Positions 8,013 to 15,873 of a stretch of 39,280 nucleotides of DNA are shown here, one piece after another. The stretch is from NCBI RefSeq assembly GCF_013376175.1, contig NZ_JABXXR010000018.1, forward strand, positions 1 through 39,280, in the 5' to 3' direction. This DNA is from Ameyamaea chiangmaiensis (GTDB lineage: Bacteria; Pseudomonadota; Alphaproteobacteria; Acetobacterales; Acetobacteraceae). Under the pieces are notes generated by a model that saw only the letters and a list, made by a program, of their open reading frames with translations, was not told where the DNA came from and made no database searches. The number at the start of each line of letters is the position of its first letter. The first letter of the stretch is position 1. Position numbers and translations under genes: made by a program.

Positions 8013-9712
8013 TCCACTTTCGACGTCACGTGCGCTACGAGCGCGAAAGACACGGCCCCGGCATCGCGATGACCTTTGCTGCGTTCTGCCAGCGGGCGGG
8101 CGCGCCCCAGCTTGGGCAGCAATTGAGCGGTCGCGGTCGCGGCTTCATCAGCGGCCTTGGCTGCTTTCTCCCATGCTGTCGCGAGTGAATCCCCTGCCTC
8201 TACCCGTTTGGAGAGAGTCTTGGCAAAGGGCTCGAACGCATCGATCAATGTCTTGTCCCCGACTTTCGCGCCGCCAAGCGCCATGACATTTTCGAGGCTC
8301 GCTAAAACGGCGGCGGTAACGGTTTCGGCGCTCGGCGCTGCGGTGTCCGAAAGGCCGAGTGCCGCTGACCGGAGCCCGAGACCCCAGATGGCACCAGACG
8401 TTCCGCCTGCCCGGTCGGCCCATGCATCGGATGCACGTCCCAGAACCGTGGCGGCCCCTGCACCGGCAGATGCTGCCTTGGCGGCAGCAGCAGCGGCGGC
8501 GGCGGCACCACGTGCCATTCCATGTCCGTGATCGCCGTCGCCCGCTTGTGCGTCGATCCGGCCAAGTTCCCCCTCGGCCCCGGCGAGAGCGTCGCTCAGC
8601 GCTTTCACGCCCCTTGCGATCAATTCGCCAACCTTGCGGGACTCTTCGGACGATTCCGGCACGGTTTCATCGACAACGATGGCGTCCGGAAGCGGAGCTG
8701 CGGGCGTCGCGTCCGGCAGGTTGCCCACGCGCAAGGCCGCTGCATCACACGGCGCGAGCCAGAGCGGTTCCAGTTCCTCATCCAGCCACGTCACTGTCAG
8801 TGAGCACCCTTCCATATTCAGGCTGGTCACATATTCACCCACGATCGGGGACACCAGCGTCAGACCAGCCGCCTCAAGCAATGGCTTGATGTAGGTCCAG
8901 AGAACGAACAGTTCTTCATACTTTGTGGTGCCAAGGCCGTTCAGAAGGACGGCCACGCGCGCGCTGCTGCCATCCGGACGATCAGCCAGAACGCGTTCCA
9001 CCAGCAGTTTGCCCAGATCGGACGCCGGGGCCAGCGGCACCTCCTCGATCCCAGGTTCGCCATGGATACCCAGGCCGAGGGCCATCATACCCGTCTTGAC
9101 TTCAAACAGCGGTTCAATCGCGCCGGGCAACGTACAGCCGCCGAACGCAACGCCGAAGGAGCGTGTGCTGGCGTTGGCCAGCCTCGACAGTCGTTCCACC
9201 TCGTCCAGAGAGTCACCACGATCGGCCGCTGCACCCGTTATCTTGCAGACCGGGATATCGCCCGCGACGCCCCGACGACGGGAAATCTGGTCTTTCGGGG
9301 CGCTCGCCACGTCGTCCGTCACATGCACGATGCGCGCGTCGATGCCTTCGGCACGCAGGCGTTCGGCGGCAAAGCCGAAGTTCAGGACGTCGCCCGCGTA
9401 GTTCCCGAAGCTCATGATGATACCGCCGCCGAGGTCGGCCATCTTGCAGACTTCGTAGACGAGACGGGTGGAGGGCGATGCGAAGATATCGCCAGCGACA
9501 GCCGCGTCGGCGAAACCGCGCCCGACAAAGCCGGAAAATGTCGGAAAATGGCCGCTGCCACCGCCAACGACAAATGCAACCTTGCCCTTCTCAGAATGTG
9601 TGGAGCGCACCACTCCACCCGGCACCGGGCGCACGATCCGTGAATAGACATCGCAATAGCCGGCCAGAGCCGTTTCGGCGAATTCTTCAGGATTTTGAAT
9701 GATGTGCGTCAT
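8009..9712 (-). CDS. Fused DhaK-DhaL ketose kinase (erythrulose-kinase-like)
   Basis: A 567-residue ATP-dependent kinase with both domains of the dihydroxyacetone kinase family in one chain. The DhaK part (about 1-330) has the [15 protein letters not shown] loop at 50-64, [10 protein letters not shown] with Asp109, and the substrate-linking His217 in GLGIHGEPG. The DhaL part (about 355-567) has the nucleotide/Mg motif [13 protein letters not shown] around 387-399. A true glycerone kinase usually reads GHEPAH after GGGS; here it reads GHFPTF, an aromatic variant I associate with erythrulose-type kinases (LerK/DerK). Coupling to the RpiB isomerase supports a tetrulose substrate. Dihydroxyacetone remains an alternative. 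The linker and DhaL N-terminus are alanine-rich, including a long run around 402-416. Confidence 0.85.
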   Translation of the reverse strand: MTHIIQNPEEFAETALAGYCDVYSRIVRPVPGGVVRSTHSEKGKVAFVVGGGSGHFPTFSGFVGRGFADAAVAGDIFASPSTRLVYEVCKMADLGGGIIMSFGNYAGDVLNFGFAAERLRAEGIDARIVHVTDDVASAPKDQISRRRGVAGDIPVCKITGAAADRGDSLDEVERLSRLANASTRSFGVAFGGCTLPGAIEPLFEVKTGMMALGLGIHGEPGIEEVPLAPASDLGKLLVERVLADRPDGSSARVAVLLNGLGTTKYEELFVLWTYIKPLLEAAGLTLVSPIVGEYVTSLNMEGCSLTVTWLDEELEPLWLAPCDAAALRVGNLPDATPAAPLPDAIVVDETVPESSEESRKVGELIARGVKALSDALAGAEGELGRIDAQAGDGDHGHGMARGAAAAAAAAAKAASAGAGAATVLGRASDAWADRAGGTSGAIWGLGLRSAALGLSDTAAPSAETVTAAVLASLENVMALGGAKVGDKTLIDAFEPFAKTLSKRVEAGDSLATAWEKAAKAADEAATATAQLLPKLGRARPLAERSKGHRDAGAVSFALVAHVTSKVE

Positions 9713-9775
9713 ATGTTGTTCTTCTTTTCTATTGTTCTTTTTCTAATATATGGATTTCATTTCCGACAACTCCGA

Positions 9776-10759
9776 TCAAACGTCGTGATCAGGCAAAATA
9801 CTTCTCAAATATTCGCGATTCGTTGCACTGACGCTGAGGCCGTCGCCGCCGTAATGCTCGCAGCACAGGGCACCACGGAAGCCCAGAGAAATGGCGAGTC
9901 CGATGGCATAGCGATAGTTGATAAGCCCCATTTCCAAGGAAACCGGCGTGGAAGCGATAAAGCCGGTTTTCGCATCTTCGATCCGGGCATAGTTTTTGAC
10001 GTGCCAATACCGCGTGAACGGCATTGTGAGATCCACCATCTCTTTCCAGTGTTCTACCGGACGGTGCAGGCGGATCAGATTGCCAAGATCCGGGTTCAAT
10101 CCCACCGATGGATGATCCACATCCTGAATGAATTGAGCGGCACCACGTGCTGTTCCGATATATGTGTCTTCATACATCTCCAGCGCGATGTCGACGCCGA
10201 CCTCAGCCGCATGGGCCCCGAGTTCCCGCAGACGCGCGATTGTGGCGGCCCGATCTGCGGGTGCTTCGGATGTTTTTTCGCCGTCCACTGTCCAGAACCA
10301 CAGTGCTTGCTTCTGGGCATCTGTCAGCGCTCCGAAAAGACCCACACATACGGTGCGTGCACCAAACGAGGCGGCCACATCGATCAAGCGGTGACAATAC
10401 GGCATGATCTCTGGTCCAGTCGTCGGGTGAGCGAGATTTTTTCGGGCGGTCGAGATTGCGGGGACCGTCAGGCCCGCCTGCTGCACGACGTGCTGGAACT
10501 CTGCCAGGCGGACAGGTGAGAGATCGGCAACGCGAATCCAGCAGTCTGTCGGATCGAGTTCAGTGAAGCCGGCGCCGGTGATGTCTCGCAGCGTTATGGC
10601 CCATTGTTCTGCGGATTGGTCCTGTACACTTGAACCATCCGGGGCTATGTTGGCGTATTGTATCATGGCGGCTGCAATCGGCCAGTTTTTCCGATTGAGC
10701 GGCCCAAAGTCTTTCAAGGGAGGCATCAGAACTCCGTTCTGGACCGCTGCTTTAATCAC
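9776..10759 (-). CDS. Sugar-phosphate isomerase/epimerase-like TIM-barrel protein (AP-endonuclease-2 fold)
   Basis: A 327-residue protein of the xylose-isomerase-like TIM-barrel superfamily, first gene of the minus-strand operon and 63 bp ahead of the kinase. Visible barrel landmarks are GFTELDPTDCWIR near 64, GARTVCVGLFG near 133, VDIALEMYEDTYIG near 190-203 (metal-binding Glu), SVGLNPDLGNLIRLH near 217-231 (Asp/Asn) and FTRYWHVKNYARIED near 249-263 (metal-binding His). The strong Glu-Asp-His pattern indicates a divalent-metal enzyme. Members include ketose 3-epimerases, hydroxypyruvate and tetronate isomerases, dehydratases and decarboxylases, so the reaction is not assignable here. In this operon it could epimerise or isomerise the tetrulose or ketopentonate, or decarboxylate it. 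Confidence 0.7.
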   Translation of the reverse strand: MIKAAVQNGVLMPPLKDFGPLNRKNWPIAAAMIQYANIAPDGSSVQDQSAEQWAITLRDITGAGFTELDPTDCWIRVADLSPVRLAEFQHVVQQAGLTVPAISTARKNLAHPTTGPEIMPYCHRLIDVAASFGARTVCVGLFGALTDAQKQALWFWTVDGEKTSEAPADRAATIARLRELGAHAAEVGVDIALEMYEDTYIGTARGAAQFIQDVDHPSVGLNPDLGNLIRLHRPVEHWKEMVDLTMPFTRYWHVKNYARIEDAKTGFIASTPVSLEMGLINYRYAIGLAISLGFRGALCCEHYGGDGLSVSATNREYLRSILPDHDV

Positions 10760-10916
10760 CCGCCGGGGGATGATTGTGTCCCGAGGCGTGGCAGCAAGCG
10801 GCTCAATATCTTGTTATTGATCTTGTCTCTATTCGTTTGAACGTGAGGCACGGTAGACAGCAACCCTGATAACTGTCCAATATGATTTGTTACTAAATAC
10901 ATATTGATATGAGTAT
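10760..10916. promoter_or_regulatory. Divergent promoter region with perfect inverted repeat (LysR operator candidate)
   Basis: This 157-bp region separates the minus-strand sugar operon from the plus-strand LysR gene. It contains a perfect 7-bp inverted repeat, CAATATG at 10878-10884 and CATATTG at 10900-10906, with a 15-bp AT-rich spacer (29 bp in total). The right arm ends only 10 bp before the regulator start codon. LysR-type regulators usually bind an interrupted dyad in such a divergent region and control both directions, so autoregulation plus operon control is likely. The AT-rich content (10878-10918) contrasts with the GC-rich surroundings and suits overlapping promoters. Confidence 0.5.
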
Positions 10917-11867
10917 ATGAAACAAATCCTCACGCCCCGGTTCAGCGCGTCATGGTTCGTCAATGGTCGCATAAAACTCAGGCAAATTCAGTTGCTTGCC
11001 GAGATTTCACGTCATGGAACTTTGCAGGATGCGGCGGACGCAATTGGTATTTCCCAGCCAGCAGCATCGAAACAGTTGGCTGATCTCGAAAGCTTGATGG
11101 GACTCTCACTGTTCGATCGTGAAGGGCGGCGTCTGGTCCGCAATCTCCATGGGGAGATCATGACACGGCGAGCCCTCACGGTTATGGCCGAACTGGAAAG
11201 TGCCGGAGAGGAATATAAAGCGCTGATCGAAGGGCGTGCCGGGCGTGTGGCGATTGGAGCGATTGACGCGCCAAAGATCACGATTCTCGCGGCTGCGGTC
11301 GTGGAGTTGCAGACCGAACATCCCTTGATTGATCTAGATATTATTTCGGGCTCAAGCGGCACGTTATTCGATCTGCTCAATGCGGGAGAGATTGAGATCA
11401 TGCTCGGAAGGCCTACTGAGTTTTCTGATTCGGAACGATTCCTTTACCTTGACATTGCGCGCGAGGGGCTGGCCTTCATCGCCGGTCCACAGCATCCACT
11501 ACGGGGGCGTAGTAAGATTCCCCTCGAACACATCGCGGCGTATCCGTGGGTGCTTCAACGGAAAGGGTCGTCACTCCGGCAAGGCGTTGAGCGCCTACTG
11601 CATGAGCATAATCTCCCGATTCCAACGCGCGTGCTCAACACTGATTCCGTGCTGATGACACTGTCCTATCTGGCACGATCGGAAGCCATTGCCGTCGTCT
11701 CTCAACCCGTGGCGCAATTGCAGGCAGAGTTCGGGCAGGTGGCGATCCTCGACACGGCGTATGAGGCGTCGATATCCAGTTATGGTATTCTCATACCCAG
11801 AAATCGCCCGCTACCACCCGCTGCGACAACCGTTATGGAAATTCTGCGTCGCCACGCGCATGTCTGA
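10917..11867 (+). CDS. LysR-family transcriptional regulator of the sugar/sugar-acid operon (GbpR-like)
   Basis: A 316-residue regulator. The winged HTH spans about residues 20-80: IKLRQIQLLAEISRHGTLQDAADAIGISQPAASKQLADLESLMGLSLFDREGRRL, the classic LysR recognition segment. A PBP2-type effector domain runs from about 108 to 316 (VAIGAIDAPKITILAAAV...). The extra 18 residues before the HTH are longer than usual, so a downstream non-ATG start is possible, but the ATG given is the clear one. It is divergent from the nine-gene operon with 157 bp between. The composition resembles GbpR-type regulators that respond to sugars or sugar acids; the ligand here is unknown. Its 3' end marks the left border of the mobile-element zone. 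Confidence 0.85.
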   Translation: MKQILTPRFSASWFVNGRIKLRQIQLLAEISRHGTLQDAADAIGISQPAASKQLADLESLMGLSLFDREGRRLVRNLHGEIMTRRALTVMAELESAGEEYKALIEGRAGRVAIGAIDAPKITILAAAVVELQTEHPLIDLDIISGSSGTLFDLLNAGEIEIMLGRPTEFSDSERFLYLDIAREGLAFIAGPQHPLRGRSKIPLEHIAAYPWVLQRKGSSLRQGVERLLHEHNLPIPTRVLNTDSVLMTLSYLARSEAIAVVSQPVAQLQAEFGQVAILDTAYEASISSYGILIPRNRPLPPAATTVMEILRRHAHV

Positions 11868-11955
11868 TGCGCGTTGTGTGCTTATTCACGGGCATGGATC
11901 GGGACGTCTGAAGTGCTCCCCGGCTTTGGGCAACGTGAACTGGAAACTTCCGGGT

Positions 11956-12055
11956 TCAAGGCTCAACCGGCAGATCCGCCGGAGAGCCGTTCAGCAGCGA
12001 TATCGGGGGCTTGTTGCCGATGGCGCTATGTGGCCGGACCTCGTTGTAAACGCTA
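11956..12055 (-). pseudogene. C-terminal tail of an IS3-family transposase (OrfB)
   Basis: On the minus strand the frame reads VYNEVRPHSAIGNKPPISLL, then NGSPADLPVEP, ending at TGA (11958-11956). 'YNEVRPHSAIGNK' is the well-known C-terminal end of the IS3-family integrase-core transposase, just after the catalytic Glu region. Only about 30 residues remain. Homology is lost near 12055, where the plus-strand recombinase cassette begins. No matching 5' part of the element is seen in the window, so this is a dead insertion-sequence end left by a later insertion or deletion. The element's own terminal repeat should lie somewhere in 11880-11950 but I could not define it. Confidence 0.6.
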
Positions 12056-12061
12056 CTCTGC

Positions 12062-12601
12062 AAGACCCATAATACCGACGAGTGGGAGGTTCTCTACCCC
12101 TGGCACCCTTGGTTTAGGCATTGGGTGTGCGTCGAGGAGATGGTTGAGCGGGGCGGCCAAGTCCTTTCCCGCTGCCTCCTATCCGACGCCGGAGCGGTCA
12201 GGCTCCTTGACTTGCCCGCGTGGATGCTTGATCGCGCGGCTTGCGCTGGGATGCGGCCGGCCCCGGATCCGGTCGTGTCACTGAATGCATTGCGTGATCT
12301 GCGATCGCTGCTGACGGGCTTTTTGTCGTCGTATCCATCTGAAACCGTCGCAGGCTTCTCTTCTGACTGGAATCGGAGAGAGGACCATGCGACACGACGG
12401 ATGACAGCGCTCGCGTGTGGGGACGATATCGGCGCAGCCGGATCTGTTCGAAGGCAAGGAGGCCGAACCGCCCTGTTCGAACCCGGTCTGGCAGGGCCTT
12501 CCCCAGCAGGCGAGGAACGATCTGCAGTCGATGATGGCCCGTCTGATCCTCGATCACGTGCGCGGTCACGGACCCAGCGCCGTGCAGGAGGCCCGCGATG
12601 A
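12062..12601 (+). pseudogene. Relic of the conserved ORF upstream of a large serine recombinase (DEWEVLYPWHPWF protein)
   Basis: The frame reads KTHNTDEWEVLYPWHPWF from 12062 and stays open to 12601. The segment DEWEVLYPWHPWF followed by 'LPAWMLDRAACA' is the hallmark of a conserved protein of unknown function that travels with large serine recombinase genes in acetobacterial and rhizobial mobile cassettes. No ATG is found at the expected position just before KTHNTDE; the next in-frame start is a GTG at 12125, inside the conserved domain. The gene therefore seems to have lost its start at the junction with the IS3 tail. The last third overlaps a small gene in another frame (12417-12608). Function unknown. 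Confidence 0.45.
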
Positions 12602-12608
12602 CTCGTGA
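12417..12608 (+). CDS. Small recombinase-associated protein of unknown function
   Basis: A 63-residue frame with a GTG start, reading MGTISAQPDLFEGKEAEPP, then PVWQGLPQQARNDLQSMMARLILDHVRG, then a short tail. I recognise this as the small conserved ORF found directly before the large serine recombinase in this type of cassette; it looks like a short helical accessory protein. Its stop overlaps the recombinase start by 11 bases (12598-12608), which indicates translational coupling. It seems intact, but since the recombinase itself is broken it is unlikely to have a useful role now. No function is known to me. Confidence 0.5.
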   Translation: MGTISAQPDLFEGKEAEPPCSNPVWQGLPQQARNDLQSMMARLILDHVRGHGPSAVQEARDDS

Positions 12609-14043
12609 CAAGATTAGCCCACGTCATCTGGACCGCAGGGCAATCCTGTATGTGCGACAATCATCCGCGCACCGAGTGCAGCACAATCGGGAAAGCCGCG
12701 CCTTGCAATATGCCATGCGCGAACGGCTCGCCCTCCTGGGCTGGCAGACAATTGATGTGATCGACGACGATCTGGGCTGCTCGGCAGCGGGCGGCGTGAC
12801 GCGCGTCGGTTTCGATCGCATGGTGGCTGAGGTGTGTTTGGGGTGCGTCGGTGCGGTCGCGGCCCTGTAGGTCTCCCGGTTCGCCCGGAACAGCCGCGAC
12901 TGGCAGCAACTCATCGAAATGTGCCGCGTCGTCGACACACTCCTGATCGATCAGGAGGCCATTTACGCACCGCGTGTCGGGAACGACTGGCTCTTGCTCG
13001 GTCTGAAGGGCAGCCTGAACGAATATGAGTTGGACCTTCTGTGGCAGCGGTCCCTGACGGCACGTTATGAGAAAGCGCGGCGTGGCGAACTCGTACTGGG
13101 TGTGCCTGCGGGTTCGTCAAAACTGGCGACCGTTATAAGAAGGATCCTGACATGCGGGTTGAGGCAGCCATCAGTCTCGTTTTTGACAAGGTCGTCGAAC
13201 TCGGCAGCGCAGCGCAGGGCAGGCACTACTGTGGTTTCACGCGCATGACCTGGATCTGCCGGCACGACGTCGGAACGGCGATGTTGTCTGGCGACGGCCG
13301 TACTATGCCACCATCCATCGCATGATCGCCAATCCGATCTATGGTGGTGCCTATGCCTGTGGCAAGACCGGCGTGGCCGCGTCCTATGATGGCAGCGCTT
13401 TCAATGCCCAGCGCCAGTGCAAATCACGCGAAAACTGGCTTGCTCTGATTCCCGGCACGCATGATGATTATGTGAGTTGGGACAGGGCAGAGGCGATCCG
13501 CCGCATGGTGAGCGAGAATGTGCCGACCGGACGCCATCATGGTGCGCCCAAACACGGGGACGCGTTGCTGGCGGGCCTTTTGCGTTGTCACCGGTGCGGA
13601 CGCAAGCTGACGCTGCGCTACACGGGAGCCGAACATAATATCCCGCGCTATAGCTGTGTGCGCGGCTGGCTTGATAGCGGGGAACCGCGCTGTATCCCCT
13701 TTGGCGGATTGCGGGTCGACGACGCGATCGAAACAGCCCTGCTCGATGTCGTAGGGCCACGCGCGATCGAAGCTGCAGTCACCGCTCAGGCGACCATCAA
13801 TGAGCAGCGCGACCAGACACGCGAAGCGCTCGCGCGCGATCTGCAGGCGGCCCGTTACGAAGCGGACCGGGCATTCCGCCAGTACAATGCGGCCGATCCG
13901 GAAAACAGACTTGTGATCGGAGAACTGGAACGGCGATGGAACGCTGCTCTGACCGCTGCAGCCGCGATCGACCAGAGGATTGTCGACCACGACGCGGCAC
14001 GAGGTAGGAACGCGCATGCGAACCGCTCTCGTTGCCGGAACTA
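12598..14043 (+). pseudogene. Large serine recombinase (resolvase + recombinase domain), nonsense, frameshifted and truncated
   Basis: The N-terminus has the resolvase signature ILYVRQSSAHRVQHNRES (catalytic Ser in 'RQSS'), then ALLGWQTIDVIDDDLG. A TAG at 12868-12870 interrupts the frame where homologues read Glu (VAAL*VSRFARNSRDWQQLIEMC). A one-base loss near 13113 shifts the frame within GF-VKTGDRYKKDPD, and a second shift lies near 13205-13220. From 13322 the frame recovers the recombinase domain ([12 protein letters not shown]...) and the zinc-ribbon [15 protein letters not shown]...YSCVRGW. The gene stops at the TA where the IS630 element begins, losing its C-terminus. At least four lesions make it a clear pseudogene of a formerly mobile cassette. 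Confidence 0.85.
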
Positions 14044-15087
14044 GAGCACGTCCACGTTATTCTGATTCATATCCTGCGGCGGTGAAGAAGTTGACACATT
14101 CGTCCGGAGTGAAAGTGTCCAGGACTGATCCGGCGGCGTCCCATAGGGCTGTGACGGGTCTTGCTGCCTTGGCTCGCAAGAGGGCCTTGAACTTGGCGAA
14201 CGCCATTTCGATCGGGTTGAAATCGGGACTGTAGGGAGGCAGGAACATCATCTGTGCCCCCGCTCGTTCGATGGCCTTTCGCACGCCCGGCATCTTATGA
14301 GCGGGCACATTATCCAGCACGACGATATCGCCCGGGCTGAGCGTCGGCACGAGAACATGCTCGACATAGGCCTGAAAAATCTCGCCGTTCATGGCGCCCT
14401 CATGCGCGAAGGGTGCGGTCATCCCCGTGAGGCGCAAGCCGGCGGTGAACGTCGTGGTTTTCCAATGGCCATGAGGAACACCAGCCCGACAGCGTTCTCC
14501 GCGTAAAGCGCGGCCACGCAGGCGGGCCATCTTCGTGGAGAGGCTGGTTTCGTCGAGGAAGACCTGGCGGTGCGGATTGAGGTCAGGCTGGCCGTCGAAG
14601 CAGTCCTGCCGACGTATCAGCACATCGTCGCGCTCCGGCTCCAATGCCTGTGCGGTCTTTTTTTTGAATGTCCACCCCCGCTGCCACAGCCATCGGCTGA
14701 GCATGCTTCGACCGATCCCGACGGACTGCTCACCCTTCAGGCGCGCGACCATCTCTTTGAGAGTGATGTCCTTTTGCGCTTCGATCATGCCAACAATAAA
14801 GGCTTCATGCCCGTCCAGCCTCGAACCGCGGGGCTTGCCCTGGCGGCGCGCCGCCCGTTCGCCGCTTTCACGTTCGCGCCGAAGCCACCGGATCGCCGTG
14901 GAAATCCCGATCCCGAACTGCTTCGCTACTGAACGCGCTGACCCGCCCGCTGCGCCGGCTTCCAGAACGCGCACCCAAAGATCGTCACTCAATGCTCGCG
15001 CCATCACCATCTCCATCAATGGAAACGGTGAATCACAATCCACGCTCCGCGCCATCCCCCACGATTCAGAGTTCAGTGGACGCTCTC
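14044..15087. mobile_element. IS630-family insertion sequence, complete, about 1044 bp
   Basis: The element is bounded by TA dinucleotides (14042-14043 and 15088-15089), the target duplication expected for the IS630/Tc1-mariner group. Terminal inverted repeats are visible: the left end reads GAGCACGTCCAC and the right end, reverse complemented, reads GAGAGCGTCCAC (10 of 12 match); further inward similarity continues with ATTCTGATTC versus ACTCTGAATC. One transposase gene on the minus strand fills the element. Left of it is a truncated serine recombinase and right of it a truncated vapC gene in the opposite direction, so it sits at a rearrangement junction and not in an otherwise intact gene. 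Confidence 0.85.
14057..15004 (-). CDS. IS630-family transposase
   Basis: A DDE transposase of about 315 residues, starting at MARALSDDLWVRVLEAG. An upstream ATG at 15055 would add 17 residues that do not look conserved. The N-terminal helix-turn-helix (SARSVAKQFGIGISTAIRWLRRE) binds the terminal repeats. The catalytic triad is visible as Asp in VFLDETS, Asp in VVLDNVPAHK and Glu in PYSPDFNPIEMAFAKFK. The frame is uninterrupted and the ends are present, so the element could be active. It is read opposite to the damaged recombinase and in the same direction as vapBC. Confidence 0.9.
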   Translation of the reverse strand: MARALSDDLWVRVLEAGAAGGSARSVAKQFGIGISTAIRWLRRERESGERAARRQGKPRGSRLDGHEAFIVGMIEAQKDITLKEMVARLKGEQSVGIGRSMLSRWLWQRGWTFKKKTAQALEPERDDVLIRRQDCFDGQPDLNPHRQVFLDETSLSTKMARLRGRALRGERCRAGVPHGHWKTTTFTAGLRLTGMTAPFAHEGAMNGEIFQAYVEHVLVPTLSPGDIVVLDNVPAHKMPGVRKAIERAGAQMMFLPPYSPDFNPIEMAFAKFKALLRAKAARPVTALWDAAGSVLDTFTPDECVNFFTAAGYESE

Positions 15088-15164
15088 TAGTGGCTTGCGT
15101 AGGCTTCTGCTTCGGGCTCGTTCAGAAGAATCGCCACGAGCGCCGACGTATCCACGGCGATCAT
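15087..15164 (-). pseudogene. vapC: VapC toxin N-terminal stub (PIN domain), cut by the IS630 element
   Basis: The minus strand starts with ATG at 15164-15162, overlapping the antitoxin stop as ATGA. It encodes IAVDTSALVAILLNEPEAEAYA, the first strand and helix of a PIN-domain RNase with its first catalytic Asp (VDTSAL). After 25 codons the frame hits TAG, formed by the last base of the IS and its TA target (15089-15087). The remaining 100 or so residues with the other acidic residues are missing. The toxin is therefore inactive, and the preceding antitoxin is orphaned. Confidence 0.8.
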
Positions 15165-15418
15165 CCGGGCAGGCCATCCTCATCGTAGAGGAAATCCTGA
15201 CTCCGCGCGGCGTCGGGACCAGGGCAAGTCCCGCCGGCAGCATTCGTGCGAATCCTATCGAGCAAGGCCTTTCGCTTTGTCCAATCGGGTTTTGTGTTTA
15301 TGGGCACGAGACGCACAGCGGCATGGCCGTATCGCGTCAGGATGACCTCATCGCCGGCCTCGACACGACGGACGAGATCGGTCAATTGGTCTTCTGCATC
15401 GGTGAAAGAAATCTGCAT
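15161..15418 (-). CDS. vapB: VapB/Phd-YefM-type antitoxin, orphaned
   Basis: An 85-residue antitoxin. Its N-terminal DNA-binding fold, MQISFTDAEDQLTDLVRRVEAG followed by DEVILTRYGHAAVRLVPI, is the Phd/YefM pattern ('A...L..L...v..Ge.v.itr.G.pva.l'). The C-terminal part, from about residue 50, would wrap the toxin groove. It is complete and overlaps the toxin start by four bases, but the toxin gene is only a 25-codon stub. A perfect 27-bp palindrome lies about 30 bp upstream of its start and is probably its own operator. With no toxin to neutralise here, it may persist as a DNA-binding relic or cross-protect against a related VapC elsewhere. Confidence 0.85.
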   Translation of the reverse strand: MQISFTDAEDQLTDLVRRVEAGDEVILTRYGHAAVRLVPINTKPDWTKRKALLDRIRTNAAGGTCPGPDAARSQDFLYDEDGLPG

Positions 15419-15446
15419 CGGGGACCACTCTGACTAACGGAGATTG

Positions 15447-15473
15447 AAGATAGTCCATTCAATGGACTATCTT
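15447..15473. promoter_or_regulatory. Perfect 27-bp palindrome upstream of vapB (autoregulatory operator)
   Basis: Left arm AAGATAGTCCATT (15447-15459), one central C (15460), right arm AATGGACTATCTT (15461-15473): 13 of 13 bases pair. It lies 29 bp upstream of the vapB start codon. VapB and Phd-type antitoxins repress their own promoter through such palindromes, normally helped by the toxin. Confidence 0.75.
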
Positions 15474-15579
15474 TACGCATCGAGCCCATGGCTCTGACAC
15501 GGAGGAACAAACACCTTTCTGCCTCCTCGCAACTATCCAGATAAAGCCAGGAAAGCGAAACTCGATCCGATGCGGTGGC

Positions 15580-15702
15580 TCAGAAATCACTTCGGTTGCG
15601 GCTTTTCGAATTCAGGAATACCCAGTCTGCCATCGCGTTGTTCTTCCCGAGGCCTCTCTCGTGTGATGCCACCGTCAGCCGAGCTGGCTCGGGGTATGTC
15701 AT
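15580..15702 (-). CDS. Possible 40-residue small ORF with its own ribosome-binding site
   Basis: On the minus strand a GGAG lies eight bases before an ATG at 15702. The frame runs MTYPEPARLTVASHERGLGK, then a second half rich in Asn, Ser and Arg, to TGA at 15582-15580. I recognise no family. Support comes from the ribosome-binding site and from a palindromic, AT-rich, promoter-like region just upstream (15728-15770). It may be the surviving 5' end of a regulator or antitoxin gene that decayed in the mobile zone. Chance remains a serious alternative at this length. Confidence 0.25.
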   Translation of the reverse strand: MTYPEPARLTVASHERGLGKNNAMADWVFLNSKSRNRSDF

Positions 15703-15727
15703 GGAGTATTCTCCATATGGTAAGATC

Positions 15728-15770
15728 GTATTGTGTATACAATACAATCAATTAATAAAAAGATTGATTG
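15728..15770. promoter_or_regulatory. AT-rich double palindrome in the mobile zone
   Basis: Two dyads touch here. GTATTG (15728-15733) pairs with CAATAC (15740-15745) around TGTATA, giving a GntR-like TTGTATACAA-type core with one imperfect position. Then CAATCAAT (15745-15752) pairs with ATTGATTG (15763-15770) around a 10-bp AT-rich spacer. The stretch is far more AT-rich than its surroundings and looks like an operator/promoter. No intact gene starts beside it; the only candidate is the small minus-strand ORF ending at 15580. Confidence 0.4.
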
Positions 15771-15849
15771 ACACTCTCTCCGCCACAGTCGATGGTTATC
15801 AACGAAATCGGCACTTTATCAGACCCACTTCGGTAGTGAACTACGGCCG

Positions 15850-15873
15850 CGTCAGTAGTGGTCCGTCAGTAGT
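15850..15873. repeat. Short direct repeat CGTCAGTAGT, two copies, 14-bp period
   Basis: CGTCAGTAGT occurs at 15850-15859 and again at 15864-15873, separated by GGTC. It lies just before the recombinase relic and may be a recombination-related or decayed target sequence. No protein frame explains it. Confidence 0.5.

Noticed and set aside
6561-8072. Plus-strand open frame of 503 codons
   Set aside because: It is antisense to the dehydrogenase and the RpiB gene; GC-rich codon bias on the real strand keeps the antisense frame open.
12868-12870. TAG in the recombinase as a possible readthrough or recoding site
   Set aside because: The same gene has two further frameshifts and a truncation, so simple decay explains it.
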